From: Bradyrhizobium barranii subsp. barranii
Lineage (GTDB): Bacteria > Pseudomonadota > Alphaproteobacteria > Rhizobiales > Xanthobacteraceae
DNA length: 64,000 bases
Reading direction: 5' to 3'
Assembly: GCF_017565645.3 (NCBI RefSeq)
Contig: NZ_CP086136.1
Span: 7,795,501 to 7,859,500 of the forward strand
Position 1 is the stretch's first letter; each line of letters opens with the position of its first letter. Of this stretch, positions 7,430 to 15,814 are shown piece by piece. A program made the translations under genes and the position numbers. Below the pieces are notes generated by a model that saw only the letters and a list, made by a program, of their open reading frames with translations, was not told the origin of the DNA and did no database searches.

Positions 7430-7852
7430 ATGCATCAAGACAGACATCAAGACGGGCATGATGCCGCCTCCTATCAGCGGATCGAGGTGATCACAGGGGA
7501 GAGGCGACGGCGCAGTTGGAGCGATGCGGAGAAGGCGCGGATCGTGGCCGAGAGTGCCGATCCGGAGACGAGCATTTCCGAGGTGGCTCGACGCAACGGG
7601 GTGAACCGGGGACTGCTCAGTGTGTGGCGGCGCCAGGCGCGGCTCGCGTCGAGCGAAGCGCCGCAGTTCGTGCAAGTCAGGCTCGAGGCCGCCGTCGAGG
7701 CGCAGCCGAACGCGATCGATAAGGCGCATGTTCTGACGGATCCGGCCGAGCGGATCGAGGTGATGATCGCGGGCGCGACGGTGCGCGTGCCCGTCGGCGT
7801 CGACGCCGCGACGCTGGAGCGCGTGCTGGCGGCGGTGAGATCGACGCGATGA
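7430..7852 (+). CDS. tnpA: IS66 accessory protein TnpA (helix-turn-helix)
   Basis: A 140-residue protein with the IS66 OrfA pattern RRRSWSDAEKARIVAES ... SISEVARRNGVNRGLLSVWR, a helix-turn-helix of the transposase-8 type (about residues 27-65). The C-terminal half (IEVMIAGATVRVPVGVDA ... LERVLAAVR) is also typical. It probably binds the element ends and helps TnpC. Its end overlaps tnpB by 4 bp (ATGA). Confidence 0.88.
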   Translation: MHQDRHQDGHDAASYQRIEVITGERRRRSWSDAEKARIVAESADPETSISEVARRNGVNRGLLSVWRRQARLASSEAPQFVQVRLEAAVEAQPNAIDKAHVLTDPAERIEVMIAGATVRVPVGVDAATLERVLAAVRSTR

Positions 7853-8205
7853 TCTCTTTCGGTCCAATGGTCCGTGTGTTCGTCGCGACGCAGCCGATTG
7901 ACTTTCGTAAAGGCGTTCATGGCCTTGTCGCGCTGGTAGCGGAGGGATTAGGCGGCAAGCCCTACAGCGGTGACGTTTATGTCTTCCGATCGAAGCGATC
8001 GGATCGTTTGAAGCTACTGGTTTTTGACGGCTCGGGAATGGTTCTAGCGACGAAGTGGCTGGAGAATGGGGGCTTTGCCTGGCCACCTGTTCGCGAGGGT
8101 ACGATGCCGGTGACGGGGGCGCAACTGGCGATGCTGATTGAAGGTCTTGCGGAGTGGTCGCGTGTGGTCCCGAAGGTGACGAAGCGGCCGACGAAGGTTG
8201 CCTGA
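7849..8205 (+). CDS. tnpB: IS66 accessory protein TnpB
   Basis: A 118-residue protein containing VFVATQPIDFRKGVHGLVAL, then VYVFRSKRSDRLKLLVFDG and FAWPPVREGTMPVTGAQLAM, the classical IS66 Orf2 signature. It is needed for efficient transposition in the family although its biochemical role is unclear. It starts in a 4-bp overlap with tnpA and ends 50 bp before tnpC. Confidence 0.92.
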   Translation: MISFGPMVRVFVATQPIDFRKGVHGLVALVAEGLGGKPYSGDVYVFRSKRSDRLKLLVFDGSGMVLATKWLENGGFAWPPVREGTMPVTGAQLAMLIEGLAEWSRVVPKVTKRPTKVA

Positions 8206-8255
8206 AGCGTCTTGTTTTGCTGGCGATTGCGAGTGCGTTCGTGTAGCTCTGCGAT

Positions 8256-9806
8256 ATGGCGCTTCGCCCCGAAGATCTCCCCTCTGACCCTGCGGCTCTT
8301 GCCGAGATGGTGCTGGCTTTCGAAGGCGAGAACGATGATCTGCGCGCAGAGATCGCCACGTTGAAGAGCCTGATCTTCGGCGCACGATCGGAGCGCGCGG
8401 CGATCGTCTGCGCCGAACAGATCGCGTTTGATCTGGAACGGACCGCCGGCTCACAGCTCCCGGCCAATGACGACAAACCGGACGCGCCGCGGCCGGAGCG
8501 GCGCAAAGCGAAGCGCAACATCGGCGCGCTGCCGGCGCATCTGCCTCGGGTCGAGCGGGTGATCGAGCCGGCGTCCACGCTGTGCCCGTGCTGCACGGGT
8601 CAGATGCATCGGATCGGCGAGGAGAGCAGCGAAGCGCTCGATCGGGTTCCCGCGTGGCTGCGTGTGCTCCGCACGATCCGTCCAAAATACGCCTGCCGCT
8701 CCTGTGAGGGCCCGATTGTCCAGGCCCCGGCACCGGCGCGGCTCGTCGAGGGCGGCATGGCAACGACGGCGCTGATCGCGCATATCGCCGCGGCCAAATA
8801 TGCCTGGCAATCGACGCTCTATCGCCAGACGCAGATCCTGGCGGGTCAGGGTGTCGTCGTCGACCGTCAGACGCTGGCGCGCTGGATGGGGAGCGCGGCG
8901 TGGCTGGTCAGGGGCCTCTACGATCTGCAACTGAAGACTATGCACGGCTTCGAGCGGCTGTTCTGCGACGAGACGCCGATGCCAGTGCTCGATCCGGGAC
9001 GCGGCCGCACGAGGATCTGCCAGTTCTGGGCGCACGCGACGGACGATCGGGCGTGGAAGGGGCCGGCGCCGCCGGCGGTCGCCTACGTGTTCGCAGGTGG
9101 TCGCGGCAAAAAGGAGATCGTGGCGCAGTTAGCCGGCTTCGAAGGCGTGCTGCAAGTCGACGGCTATGCCGCCTACGCCTCGCTGGCGGGCGATGCGATG
9201 ATGTCGGGCCAGATCCAGCTGGCGTATTGTCTCGTTCACGCGCGCCGCAACTTCGTGAGGGTGCACAAGACGACGAACTCACCCTTCGCCGCGGAGGTCA
9301 TCGAGCGCATTGCGGCCGTCTACGCGATCGAGGAGAGGATCCGCGGTCTCGATGCTGGGGAACGCCGCGCGACGCGACAGGCCGAGACGAAGCCGCTGAT
9401 GGAGGCGTTGAGGGCCCGTCTGATCGCGGTGAAGGACGGGATCTCCCGCCGCTCGACGCTCATCAAGGCGATCGACTACATGCTCGAACGCTGGCAGGGC
9501 CTGACGACGTTCCTGGATGACGGGCGGCTCGAGCCGGACACCAACACGGTCGAACGATCGATCAGGCCAATTGCGATCGGAAAAAAGAACTCGTTGTTCA
9601 GTGGTGACGAAGGCGGGGGCGAGACCTGGGCGATACTCGCTTCGCTTCTTAACACAGCGAAATTGAATGGCCTCGACCCCGAGGCGTATCTCGTCGACGT
9701 TCTCGATCGCATGGTGAGCGGCGCCACGAAGACCAACCAGCTTCACGAACTTCTGGCCTGGAACTGGAAGGCCGCACGCGAAGCCGAAAAGCGGGCCGTG
9801 GCATGA
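8256..9806 (+). CDS. tnpC: IS66 family transposase TnpC
   Basis: A 516-residue transposase. In order: an N-terminal leucine-rich coiled-coil with IFGARSERA (about 20-55), a zinc-binding region with CPCCTGQMHRIGEE and CRSCEGPIVQAPAP, and the DDE catalytic domain with LFCDETPMPVLDPGRG, LQVDGYAAY, LVHARRNF and EPDTNTVERSIRP near the C-terminus. Length and motifs are complete, so it is probably active. Its last codons overlap the next gene by 4 bp (ATGA). Confidence 0.93.
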   Translation: MALRPEDLPSDPAALAEMVLAFEGENDDLRAEIATLKSLIFGARSERAAIVCAEQIAFDLERTAGSQLPANDDKPDAPRPERRKAKRNIGALPAHLPRVERVIEPASTLCPCCTGQMHRIGEESSEALDRVPAWLRVLRTIRPKYACRSCEGPIVQAPAPARLVEGGMATTALIAHIAAAKYAWQSTLYRQTQILAGQGVVVDRQTLARWMGSAAWLVRGLYDLQLKTMHGFERLFCDETPMPVLDPGRGRTRICQFWAHATDDRAWKGPAPPAVAYVFAGGRGKKEIVAQLAGFEGVLQVDGYAAYASLAGDAMMSGQIQLAYCLVHARRNFVRVHKTTNSPFAAEVIERIAAVYAIEERIRGLDAGERRATRQAETKPLMEALRARLIAVKDGISRRSTLIKAIDYMLERWQGLTTFLDDGRLEPDTNTVERSIRPIAIGKKNSLFSGDEGGGETWAILASLLNTAKLNGLDPEAYLVDVLDRMVSGATKTNQLHELLAWNWKAAREAEKRAVA

Positions 9807-10453
9807 CGAAGCCGAAGCAAGGGCGGGGAACGCGAAAAGCACGCAAGACGACGATGGCGGACTATGCCATGTCGTTCGAACGGCTCGGGCAATGGATCAG
9901 CAAGCGCGCCAGGTCGCCGACGCTTCGGCATCCGCGGGCGACGTCGCTCTCCATGCTCGATGGCGCGGTGGCCGCGGTCGTCGCCGGGCCGGTCTCGATG
10001 GCGTCCGAGGAATGGGTGTGCCCGCTCCTCGGCGTAGATCCCGACGCCTTCAATCACGACACCGAGGAGTTCTCGGCAATCGCCGCCACGCTGATGCGCC
10101 ACAACGCTATCAGCGAGACGCTGTCGACGAGACCGGAGAGCTTCGAGCCGCTGTTCGTGCGATCACCGGACGGCGAAGTCGACCCGCAGCCCTGGTGCAT
10201 GGGCTTCTACGCCGTCATGAAGCTTCGGCTTCTCGTCTGGTCGCGGCTTCTCCCCCCGAATGGAACCGAACACCTTATGCTGCGGCCGATCTTGGTCCAT
10301 TGCATCGACGACGCCGGTCGACCCTTGCTACCCCCGGCCCGGCGCACGCTGGGAACGCAGCCCATCATCCAAAACGCCTGGCGCAACATTCCAGCAACCG
10401 TCGAGGCCCTCCGGCAGTTCTGGATGCCTATACGCTTCAAGCGCGGTGCGTAG
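9803..10453 (+). CDS. UPF0149/YecA-like passenger protein of IS66
   Basis: A 216-residue protein overlapping tnpC by ATGA and ending 48 bp before the right end of the element, so it travels with the IS. The region SLSMLDGAVAAVVAGPVSM ... EEWVCPLLG, with MGFYAVMKLR further on, resembles UPF0149 (YgfB/YecA-type) proteins. A fourth gene of this kind is known in some IS66 relatives, but its role in transposition is not established. The N-terminus is very basic. Confidence 0.7.
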   Translation: MTKPKQGRGTRKARKTTMADYAMSFERLGQWISKRARSPTLRHPRATSLSMLDGAVAAVVAGPVSMASEEWVCPLLGVDPDAFNHDTEEFSAIAATLMRHNAISETLSTRPESFEPLFVRSPDGEVDPQPWCMGFYAVMKLRLLVWSRLLPPNGTEHLMLRPILVHCIDDAGRPLLPPARRTLGTQPIIQNAWRNIPATVEALRQFWMPIRFKRGA

Positions 10454-11961
10454 GCCGTCCGCACCAAGTCCGTGGCTCCGTGGGCCTCTCGTACCGTTTA
10501 CGATCGAGGTTGGCGCGTTTCTGGCCAGCACGGCCAATCTGACGCTGCCCGACGGTCGAGCGCGCCTGGTCCGACATGGGCACGGTCCGGTGCGCGAGAT
10601 TGCGACCGGCATCGGTCCGGTGGAGGTCGCTCGTCCCAAGGTCCGCGACCGCGGAGCGAGCGGGCCAGGCGACCGCCTCCGCTTCAGTTCGGCAATCCTG
10701 CCGCTATGGGCGCGGCGGACGAAGAGCCTGGATGCCTTGATCCCGGTCCTCTATTTGCGCGGCATCTCGACCGGCGACTTCCAGGAGGCGCTCTCGGCGC
10801 TGCTCGGCAAGGATGCGCCGAACCTGTCGCCTTCGGTGATCGCCGGCCTGAAGGCCGATTGGCAGGTCGAGTACGAACGCTGGCAGAGACGCGATCTGTC
10901 GGCGCGTCGCTATGTCTACATCTGGGCCGATGGCGTGTACCTGCAGGCCCGCATGGAAGATCACAGCGAATGCATGCTGGTGCTGATTGGCACCACGCCG
11001 GAAGGCAAGAAGGAGCTGATCGGCTTCCAGGTCGGCGTGCGCGAGAGCGCGCAGAGCTGGCGCGAACTCCTGATCGACCTGCGGCAACGCGGGTTACGGA
11101 TTGCCCCGCAACTCGCCATCGGCGACGGCGCCCTCGGCTTCTGGAAGGCACTGGACGAGGCCTTTCCCGGCACGCGGCACCAACGATGCTGGTGCCATAA
11201 AGTGAGCAACGTACTCGACAAGGTCGCCAAATCCGTGCAGGGCCCCATGAAGAACGACCTGCGGAACATCTATCTGGCCCCACACCGGGCCGAAGCTGAA
11301 ACCGCGATCGACGTCTTCGTCGAGAAATACCACGTCAAATACGGACGTGCGGTGGAGTGCCTGATCAAGGATCGCCATGCGCTGCTCGCCTTCTTCGACT
11401 TCCCTGCTGAGCACTGGATCCACCTACGCAGCTCGAACCCGATCGAGAGCGTCTTCGCCACGGTGCGCCACCGAACGGTGCGGACCAAGGGATCGCTGTC
11501 GCAACAAACTGCGAAGCTGATGGTGTTCAAGCTCATCGACGCCGCATCGAAGACCTGGCGGCGATTGAAGAGCACGAACCAGTTGCCGAAAGTCATCGCC
11601 GGTGTAAAGTTCATCGACGGAATCGAAGTCATTCCGAACACTGAAAGCCACGCCGCCTGATCAGGCCGCGTCACCCAAAATCAGCCATAGCTCCGGCGCG
11701 GGCCGCCGCGAGCTGATCGCTGCGGCCTTCGTCTTGAACGCGACAAGCGAACCGGCTGCCCATTTACTCCAGAGGATCAAACCTCGATACGCTCGCGCAA
11801 CGCGCCAGCGAGCCCACCGAAGTGCGCCCACGGGGCGGGGATCAGTCGCACGAGGCGTGGCGCCATAGCCTGCTGTTGACCAATCCCTTGCGCTCGCTCG
11901 AGACCGACCCGCGAGCCCCAGCGGCTGGCCATGCCGCTCGGTCGTCGACTATCTTCCAGCT

Positions 11962-12402
11962 ATGACCGATACCGCCCTCACCCGCCGCCGTAGCGAAAAC
12001 TCGCACCAAGAAACTTGGCACATCTACTTTGGGGTGCATGTCGGCACGATCGGTACCCGCGCCGGCGTTCCAAAAGACGTAGACCAATGGGGCTGGCATC
12101 TCGGCTTCTACCCTGGCACCGAACCGGGCACACACCAGAGTGGATCAGCCGAGAGCTACCCGGCCGCGCGCGCCGAATTCGAACGCGCCTGGCTTCAGCT
12201 CGAGCCGACATTGACTGAAGAGAACTTCGAAACCTGGCGCCGCAGCCGCGACTGGCATGCTTGGAAATACCGTATCTCGGGCAACGGTTGTAGGATGCCG
12301 ACGCAGAACACGAGTGGCTGGTCGAAGTGCTTTTGCGGTGAACAAACTCCGATCGCCTGCGAAGCACATATCTACTCCGCTCACCGAGGCATCGGCGCAT
12401 GA
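11962..12402 (+). CDS. Hypothetical island protein
   Basis: A 146-residue protein with HIYFGVHVGTIGTRAGVPKD followed by QWGWHLGFYPGTEPGTHQSG, a tryptophan- and glycine-rich N-terminal half, and a C-terminal half with several Cys (WSKCFCGEQTPIACEAH). I know proteins of this type only as hypothetical proteins of rhizobial genomes. It overlaps the next gene by 4 bp (ATGA), so the two form an operon. Confidence 0.62.
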   Translation: MTDTALTRRRSENSHQETWHIYFGVHVGTIGTRAGVPKDVDQWGWHLGFYPGTEPGTHQSGSAESYPAARAEFERAWLQLEPTLTEENFETWRRSRDWHAWKYRISGNGCRMPTQNTSGWSKCFCGEQTPIACEAHIYSAHRGIGA

Positions 12403-12665
12403 AGCATTCCCAAGAACGCCCCTATGCGGACCCGGAGGCGGCCGCACGCAAGCTTGTCGAGCTCGCGGCCAGCGTCGAGCCGGTCCAGGACGGCCGCATC
12501 TATATCGAGAGGATCAACGAGCGGTTCCTGTTCGAGCTCGGCGGGAAGGGCAGCGAGTTTGGCGCCAGCATTAAGCACGCGGTAGAGAATGGCTGGCTCG
12601 AAATACAAGAAAGTGGGACATATGTGCGGCTAATGTCGGCGGGCGAGAATTTGCTCGCGCGCTGA
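12399..12665 (+). CDS. Small hypothetical protein
   Basis: An 88-residue acidic, soluble protein (YADPEAAARKLVELAASVEP ... GRIYIERINERFLFE ... IKHAVENGWLEIQESGTYVR). Helix-rich start and a beta-rich centre are suggested. It is coupled to the preceding gene through ATGA. No function is known to me. A weak hairpin (AGACGTTC/GAACGTCT, 12676-12696) follows. Confidence 0.62.
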   Translation: MKHSQERPYADPEAAARKLVELAASVEPVQDGRIYIERINERFLFELGGKGSEFGASIKHAVENGWLEIQESGTYVRLMSAGENLLAR

Positions 12666-12778
12666 TACTAACCAGAGACGTTCTTTTGGAACGTCTGATG
12701 TCACCGACACTTCACGTAAGATGGCAAATTATCACCAGATTGATTGAAGAAGTTTTTTAGCGCTCCGAGAGGCTCTCA

Positions 12779-12958
12779 ATGCACAGTGATCGCGTAGTTA
12801 TCTTTGTTCGCCAGATGACCGAGCTAGCCTCCCAATTATCCGAGCTAGAATACCTTAGAAATCAAGTCGCCGAGGCGCAGCGACGCGATCCCGCCGTGAC
12901 CATCGGGCATAGTTCTCCAAATCCCATAGCCAAGGTACGAACGAACCTCATCCACTAG
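12779..12958 (+). CDS. Short helical protein (59 residues)
   Basis: Frame from ATG 12779 with FVRQMTELASQLSELEYLRN then QVAEAQRRD, a likely coiled-coil helix. A related start, MAELASQLSELE, occurs at 20370, there fused to other sequence, and the DNA just upstream (CACAGTGATCGCGTAG) is also shared. The sharing supports a small gene family rather than a chance frame. The last third seems unrelated to it. Confidence 0.42.
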   Translation: MHSDRVVIFVRQMTELASQLSELEYLRNQVAEAQRRDPAVTIGHSSPNPIAKVRTNLIH

Positions 12959-13026
12959 AGAGTCCGCAGCAATAAGAGTAGCGTGGGCCGGCGGCATAGC
13001 AGCGTCGTTGTTGACGCCACCTACAC

Positions 13027-13296
13027 TCAATGCTTCCGCTTAAGCCTTTCGAACAATTCCTGCACTTCCGGACTCAACTGCTCCGGTGCGGGTTTGAGCA
13101 GCGCGTTCCGCATGGGGGCCGAGAGCCCCGGGCCCATCTTGACCTTGGCCAGTGCGAGCGTCTTTGCACGTCGTTCCCCGAGGGCGAGAATTATCAGCCC
13201 AGCGACCATCGGGATGACGCCGAGGGGTTCTCCATCGTCATCCGAAACGCACAATAGCAAACCGGCAATGAGTATAGCTGCCCCGAGTATGCGCAT
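13027..13296 (-). CDS. Small membrane protein
   Basis: An 89-residue product starting MRILGAAILIAGLLLCVSDD, with a second hydrophobic segment (VIPMVAGLIILALG) and a basic C-terminal helix (LSPEVQELFERLKRKH). Two membrane passages with a cytoplasmic tail are likely. No family is recognised. It appears to be a single-gene unit. Confidence 0.55.
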   Translation of the reverse strand: MRILGAAILIAGLLLCVSDDDGEPLGVIPMVAGLIILALGERRAKTLALAKVKMGPGLSAPMRNALLKPAPEQLSPEVQELFERLKRKH

Positions 13297-13547
13297 CGTC
13301 TACCAATTATCGTAATGACGAACCGTATTCGGTTTACAGTGCCACGACAAGCGGAGGGGAGCCGCGGTCCTGCGCGGCGGCGGGGAGGAAACGTTCCTCG
13401 CTATTCGACACGCCGGCGGGAGAGCTATTCGTCTCTCAGCCACCGGCGCCTATGGACAGAGCCTTGGATGGTGATGGGGGCAACAAGTCCGCTGTCGGTT
13501 GGTTGCGAAGGTTCAATCCGGCGGCCGCAAGTGGGTTGCGTCGCACA

Positions 13548-13794
13548 ATGGGAAAAGCCGCAGCGTGGTTCCAGCCCCACTGCGGCATTCCCGGACAAAC
13601 TAAAAAATCGGTGATCAAATCGCGCCGGTGTTCCTTCAGTCGAACACCCCGTTCCAAAAATGGAGTCCGGACAACTACCGGCTTGCGGTTTTCTCCGCAT
13701 TGAAATCTAGAGACGAGCATGGCACGGCTTAGGTTCCAGCCCCGCAATGCTCCCGGCTGCCGCTCCAATTGGGGATTAGAGCGCCGGGAGTGTG
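13548..13794 (+). repeat. Structured dispersed repeat, copy 1
   Basis: One of three copies of about 245 bp in the same orientation (others at 15427 and 19561). Three hairpins are conserved: GCCGCAG/CTGCGGC, GGTGTTC/GAACACC, and CTCCCGGC/GCCGGGAG. In the second the loop differs (CTTCAGTC here, TCACAGTA in the others) while the stem is kept. Confidence 0.72.
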
Positions 13795-14068
13795 CTAGGG
13801 CCTCCGGTGCGAACCGGCGGTCCCGTCAGTCGCCTTTCCATTCGCCTCAACGTCTATAGCAACGGTACCGTGGCTTACAATCCTAAGGCGAATTCGAGAA
13901 CGTTGTCGCAACCATCGCCGCGTTGACACTGTTGGGTGTCGCAGAACATTCTCTCCGAGAACTGAGCGTTTTTTCCGGGCGAGTGTCAGAGCTTCATCGC
14001 CGAACGAATCCGTCACAACGGGCCTAGAGTGAAGCCGGTTCGCCGCAACCGCCATTGGGCGAGGCTCT
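13795..14068. other. Intergenic stretch
   Basis: No gene or structure is recognised between repeat copy 1 and the next small gene. Confidence 0.35.
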
Positions 14069-14287
14069 ATGTCTGACGACGGCGCACTCAAGAAGGAAAT
14101 CGACGCTCATCAGCAGCAGATGACAGAGGCTGAACGTAAACTTTTGGTCGGCCTCGAAGAGTTCATCAAGGGCAAGGTCGCGCTAGGCGTGCCCAGAGAG
14201 CGCGCCTACGCCATAGTTGCGGAGATACTCCCGTACGCTCGAGAGGTCAGAACACGCGATCTACGCCGCGCGTTTAGGGTCGTCTAA
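14069..14287 (+). CDS. Small helical hypothetical protein
   Basis: A 72-residue charged protein (MSDDGALKKEIDAHQQQMTE, then LLVGLEEFIKGKVALGVPRE and AREVRTRDLRRAFRVV). It is probably all-helical and cytoplasmic. ATG 14069 follows a weak purine stretch. A GC-rich hairpin lies 20 bp after its stop. Function unknown. Confidence 0.55.
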   Translation: MSDDGALKKEIDAHQQQMTEAERKLLVGLEEFIKGKVALGVPRERAYAIVAEILPYAREVRTRDLRRAFRVV

Positions 14288-14306
14288 GGCTTCCCGGGAG
14301 AGCTAG

Positions 14307-14329
14307 GCCCGCCAGCGTGACCAGCGGGC
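14307..14329 (+). terminator. Hairpin GCCCGC/GCGGGC after small gene
   Basis: A member of the recurrent GCCCGCC...GGCGGGC hairpin family of this island. No T-run follows, so termination is uncertain. Confidence 0.4.
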
Positions 14330-14429
14330 TGGTAGCGATCGTCAGGCGCAGTCGCGACCTCCGCGGGGTACGATCGAAGTACTGGCTCGTGGAGCTTCGC
14401 GCTTTGTCAATGTCCGAAAGGAGGTTCCA

Positions 14430-14690
14430 ATGCGTACTCCGGCCTTGGCGATTTTGGCAATCGGGATGGCATCAACAGAGCCGGCGGCAGCTCAGACGTA
14501 TAATCCGGCCTATCCGGTTTGCCTGCACGTTTACCGCGCGGGGGCCAACTATTACGATTGCAGCTACACATCGCTGCCTCAGTGCAATGCTTCGGCATCG
14601 GGCCGCGCCGCAAAGTGCGCCATAAATCCATACTTCGCGGGCGTGGAAAACCCCGCAGCTTATCGGCGGCACGGCCGCCGCGCCTACTAG
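14430..14690 (+). CDS. DUF3551-like small secreted protein
   Basis: An 86-residue protein with a signal peptide (MRTPALAILAIGMASTEPAA, cleavage near AAAQTYN) and the mature pattern YPVCLHVYR ... YYDCSYTSLPQCNASASGRA ... CAINPYF. Four cysteines and the SLPQC block are typical of the DUF3551 family, common in Bradyrhizobium and of unknown role in the cell envelope. A terminator-like hairpin follows. Confidence 0.75.
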   Translation: MRTPALAILAIGMASTEPAAAQTYNPAYPVCLHVYRAGANYYDCSYTSLPQCNASASGRAAKCAINPYFAGVENPAAYRRHGRRAY

Positions 14691-14710
14691 GACAGTTGCG
14701 AGAGACGCCC

Positions 14711-14745
14711 AGCCCGCCATCGTGAATCGGCGGCCCTTTGCTTTT
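14711..14745 (+). terminator. Terminator-like hairpin after DUF3551 gene
   Basis: GCCCGCC/GGCGGCC imperfect stem followed by CTTTGCTTTTC, 20 bp after the stop codon. Confidence 0.5.
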
Positions 14746-15206
14746 CCACACCCACGACGCGCCGTAGCTCGCGCGCGTAGCCTGCGGGAGTTGACTTGAA
14801 GGTTTAGCGACCGGGCTCCGATCGCAGGTGAGATCCTGATAACGGAATTAGACTTCACCGTGGCAGGCGCTGTTCAGCCGCGCCAGCGTGCGACAGACGG
14901 CCCTTATTTGCCCTTCCCTTCGCGTCGATGTCGCTCCGCTGGGTGCATAGCGGGGCCGCTTGATTGAGCGCAAGGCACGATATTCAGCCGCCTCAAGCTC
15001 CCTCTCGGTCCACGCACCGCGCACCGGCGGCGTTAGCAAATTCTCCGCAAAGCTGTCGCGCATAACGCTAGAAGCACCTGACGCGAATTGTGTCGACTCC
15101 CCGGTGAAAAGGATGTCTAGTCGCTCGCATCACCGCCCCGCCCATGGCCTCCGTCGGTGATGAGAACGCCAGTTGCGCTCCCGCCCAATCAAACAGGGGG
15201 CACCGT
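14746..15206. other. Mosaic intergenic stretch
   Basis: Contains short fragments repeated elsewhere: CCACACCCACGACGCG (also near 2840), and TTTGCCCTTCCCTTCGCGTC (also near 17428). A 71-codon minus-strand frame (14848-15063) is covered by these fragments and is not convincing. Confidence 0.4.
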
Positions 15207-15311
15207 ATGAAGCGGAACAGTAGAGTTCTCCGTTCCTGTAACCACAAACTCGAAATAGTTTTGCTCGTCGCTTTGCTGAGTATGATCACTTGGCTTTGGC
15301 TCGCCATCTGA
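15207..15311 (+). CDS. Possible 34-residue single-pass membrane peptide
   Basis: ATG 15207 follows AGGGGG and encodes a basic start (MKRNSRVLRSCNHK) and one membrane segment (IVLLVALLSMITWLWLAI) up to the stop. The positive-inside pattern and the purine-rich ribosome site favour a real peptide. There is no homologue I recognise. Confidence 0.33.
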   Translation: MKRNSRVLRSCNHKLEIVLLVALLSMITWLWLAI

Positions 15312-15426
15312 TCGCAATGTGGTGCATCCTCATCACCGTGGAGCCCCGCGGTGATGGGCCTCAACGGTTCATGCCCCGGAACCGTTATAGGTTCCATCAA
15401 ATTAGGGACACCTCGCAGACGTCCCT

Positions 15427-15670
15427 ATGGGAAAGGCCGCAGCGCGGTTCCAGCCCCCCACTGCGGCCATCCCGGACAAATTAGAAAATGGTGCTTAAAT
15501 CTCACCGGTGTTCTCACAGTAGAACACCCCGTTCCGTAAACGGAATCCGTAATACTACCTGAAGGCGATATTCCAGCCATTGTCACTTGAGAGCGAACAT
15601 GGCACACTTCGCTTTCCAGCCCCAATGCTCCAGGCTGCCGATTCAATTGCGGATCAGAGCGCCGGGAGTG
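15427..15670 (+). repeat. Structured dispersed repeat, copy 2
   Basis: Same architecture as copies 1 and 3. The first stem is longer here (GGCCGCAG/CTGCGGCC). The short frame starting ATGGCA in the last third is shifted by a 2-base loss, which argues against the repeat encoding a protein. Confidence 0.72.
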
Positions 15671-15674
15671 CCTA

Positions 15675-15710
15675 GGCCCGCCAGCGTATGCCGGCGGGCC
15701 TTGTCGTTTT
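15675..15710 (+). terminator. Terminator: GGCCCGCC/GGCGGGCC then TTGTCGTTTT
   Basis: An 8-bp perfect stem with a T-rich tail directly after repeat copy 2, consistent with the end of a transcript that includes the repeat. Confidence 0.55.
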
Positions 15711-15814
15711 AACGCTCAGCCGGCGGCGATGCGTCGCGAGCCGTTGCCGATCGCGCTCCCGATCCACCGGGCGCCCTCTTTGACCCATGGCGATATATCG
15801 GACATACTCGCGCT

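Larger units (their letters stand above)
7341..10501 (+). mobile_element. IS66-family element inserted in the IS256 transposase gene
   Basis: A 3161-bp element flanked by the 8-bp direct repeat GATCGAGG (7333-7340 and 10502-10509). Its ends, GATAGCGGTACGACGACCCC and (reverse-complemented right end) GTAAACGGTACGAGAGGCCC, form imperfect inverted repeats sharing CGGTACGA. It carries tnpA, tnpB, tnpC and a fourth gene, with overlaps of 4 bp at two of the three junctions. The intact genes and clean duplication suggest a recent insertion. Confidence 0.9.
7223..11660 (+). pseudogene. IS256-family (Mutator) transposase, split by IS66 insertion
   Basis: The N-terminal 39 codons (MTETTNVLAFRQPSAVDDPL ... 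ARAIEIE, 7223-7340) and the C-terminal part (from VGAFLASTANLTLP, 10510-11660) join perfectly once IS66 and one copy of its 8-bp duplication are removed. The result is 1269 bp, or 422 residues, normal for the family. The C-terminal part keeps YVYIWADGVYLQAR, AIGDGALGFWKAL with RCWCHK, and SSNPIESVFATVRHRT, all typical of the DDE domain of IS256 transposases. The separated C-terminal fragment could be translated alone but lacks the DNA-binding N-terminus. Confidence 0.88.
7126..11694 (+). mobile_element. IS256-family element, interrupted by an IS66-family element
   Basis: Terminal inverted repeats read GAGCTATGGCGGAATCTGGG at the left and, reverse-complemented, GGAGCTATGGCTGATTTTGG at the right. 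GGCGCGGG flanks both sides (7118-7125 and 11695-11702) as a target duplication; the exact end is uncertain by one base. The only gene, a Mutator-type transposase, is cut by IS66 at 7341-10501, so the element cannot move on its own. Confidence 0.8.

Noticed and set aside
12676..12696. Hairpin AGACGTTC/GAACGTCT as a terminator
   Set aside because: Stem is short and no T-run follows; kept only as a note in the preceding gene.
14848..15063. 71-codon minus-strand frame
   Set aside because: Covers sequence fragments repeated near 17.4 kb without a conserved frame; not convincing as a gene.
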